Assembly: GCA_964556545.1 (NCBI GenBank)
Contig: CAZKWE010000077.1
Location: forward strand, 1 to 52,725
Origin: JALSKU01 sp964556545
GTDB lineage: Bacteria > Campylobacterota > Campylobacteria > Campylobacterales > JALSKU01
DNA: 52,725 nucleotides
Direction of reading: 5' to 3'
Shown piece after piece: positions 52,143-52,725 of this stretch. Under the pieces are notes generated by a model. That model worked only from the letters and a program-made list of their open reading frames with translations. It was not told the origin of the DNA and ran no database searches. Positions within the stretch are counted from its first letter, which is position 1. Every line of letters begins with the position of its first letter. A program made the translations under genes and the position numbers.

Positions 52143-52725
52143 AAATAAGATATATTCTATTTCTCTCTCTTTTTATTTTTCTTGCAGGTTGCTCTTTTAA
52201 AACAGATAACAAATACAAATACAGAGTAAATGCATCAAATTCATTTGACAGTTTTAAACAATATTATCTTCAAGGCAAAACAAGGCTTGCTTCAATATCG
52301 CTCAAAAGAGCTCTGCAAAGTGCAAAAAGCGGTGTGGATATAAATGCAATAGCCAAAATATATCTTGGTGAATGTGCTTTGCATAATGCAGTTCTTATAA
52401 AAGATAATTGCCAAGAATACAAAAATATTCAAAATATAACAAATGATAAACTGATACAAAATTATTATTATCTTCTAATCGGTAAATTTAACAAAATAAA
52501 TCCTGATAAAATCCCTCCCAGGTATAAAAATTTTGTAAAATATTTAAAACAAAAAAATTACAAAAAGGCTGTAGCTTCCATTTACAACATAAAAGATACA
52601 GACTCGAAATTGGTTGCGGCTTCTTTGGTAAAAAACAATCTTTCTTACAATGATATAAAATACATAATAAATATATCTGCATCTTTAGGATATAAAAAAG
52701 CGGCACTTAGCTGGTATGACTTTTT
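52139..52725 (+). CDS. Lipoprotein of the Mla operon (partial, C-terminus outside the window)
   Basis: At least 195 residues before the right edge. Signal peptide with lipobox LAGC, lipidated Cys18. The rest is Lys-rich and helical with repeat-like stretches (SISLKRALQSAKSG, IAKIYLGECALHNA, YKKAALSWYD), suggesting an alpha-solenoid of TPR/Sel1 type. The ATG overlaps the mlaD stop as ATGA, so it is translated with the Mla genes and is probably their outer-membrane or periplasmic partner. Not MlaA- or MlaC-like as far as visible. Confidence 0.85.
   Translation, partial: MKIRYILFLSLFIFLAGCSFKTDNKYKYRVNASNSFDSFKQYYLQGKTRLASISLKRALQSAKSGVDINAIAKIYLGECALHNAVLIKDNCQEYKNIQNITNDKLIQNYYYLLIGKFNKINPDKIPPRYKNFVKYLKQKNYKKAVASIYNIKDTDSKLVAASLVKNNLSYNDIKYIINISASLGYKKAALSWYDF

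Noticed and set aside
1..52725. CRISPR arrays, insertion sequences, prophage, integrase or toxin-antitoxin genes
   Set aside because: No regularly spaced repeats, transposase motifs, terminal inverted repeats or phage genes were seen; the tRNA cluster shows no adjacent integrase or duplicated tRNA end.

Overview
The window is AT-rich, densely packed chromosomal core genome from a member of the Campylobacterota (Epsilonproteobacteria). The assignment rests on gene content and order. As I recall Campylobacter jejuni, its blocks clpB–ctpA–purC–purS–purQ, rplU–rpmA–obg–proB–fmt–birA–parA–parB–atp–tol–pal–slyD–fabD and ileS–small ORF–gatA–guaB–xseB-like–nitrilase-like–murC are arranged in much the same way. 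Other clade traits are an ATP synthase cluster that starts with two b-type subunits and lacks subunits a and c, a fused CcsB-CcsA cytochrome c maturation protein, a short ProB without PUA domain and a BirA without DNA-binding domain. I cannot fix the genus from sequence alone; the diaminopimelate, menaquinone-type and cytochrome c genes fit free-living relatives such as Sulfurimonas or Sulfurovum as well as Campylobacter.

Layout. Positions 1-2862 (minus) hold the protease gene ctpA and purine genes purC, purS and a partial purQ. clpB (plus) starts divergently from ctpA, with a perfect-looking sigma-70 promoter bracketed by two related palindromes, and ends at a terminator facing amt. Positions 5715-28348 are a long minus-strand series reading right to left: ribosomal L21/L27, Obg, proline, formyl-Met-tRNA, biotin ligase, chromosome partitioning, ATP synthase, the Tol-Pal envelope system, SlyD, a short AAA+/Fis-type protein, FabD, a glutaminase-like amidohydrolase, MtnN, a TtcA-like thiolase, a cysteine-rich lipoprotein and an ammonium channel. 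Positions 28495-37081 (minus) carry exonuclease VII small subunit, a nitrilase-fold protein without its catalytic cysteine, DapC, MurC, MutS2, DapE, RidA, a secreted hydrolase and a methyltransferase. A lone small plus-strand gene follows, then metX, guaB, gatA, a 34-residue membrane protein and ileS (minus).

From 44476 to 46139 the plus strand carries a CinA-like amidohydrolase, four tRNA genes (Lys, Glu, Val, Asp) behind a consensus promoter, and a 31-residue membrane protein. The minus strand then has a small TPR lipoprotein and the large ccsBA gene. The window closes on the plus strand with an Mla-type lipid transport operon (MlaE permease, ATPase-like protein, MlaD, lipoprotein, the last one cut by the window edge).

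No insertion sequence, prophage, CRISPR array or other obvious mobile island is visible. The most unusual items are the ATPase-position protein of the Mla operon, which has lost every ABC nucleotide-binding motif and appears to start at an ATT codon; the paired AGTTATA palindromes around the clpB promoter; a lipoprotein built from regularly spaced CxxxC motifs; an NtrC-like AAA+ protein without GAFTGA; and two enzymes with substituted catalytic or cluster-binding cysteines.
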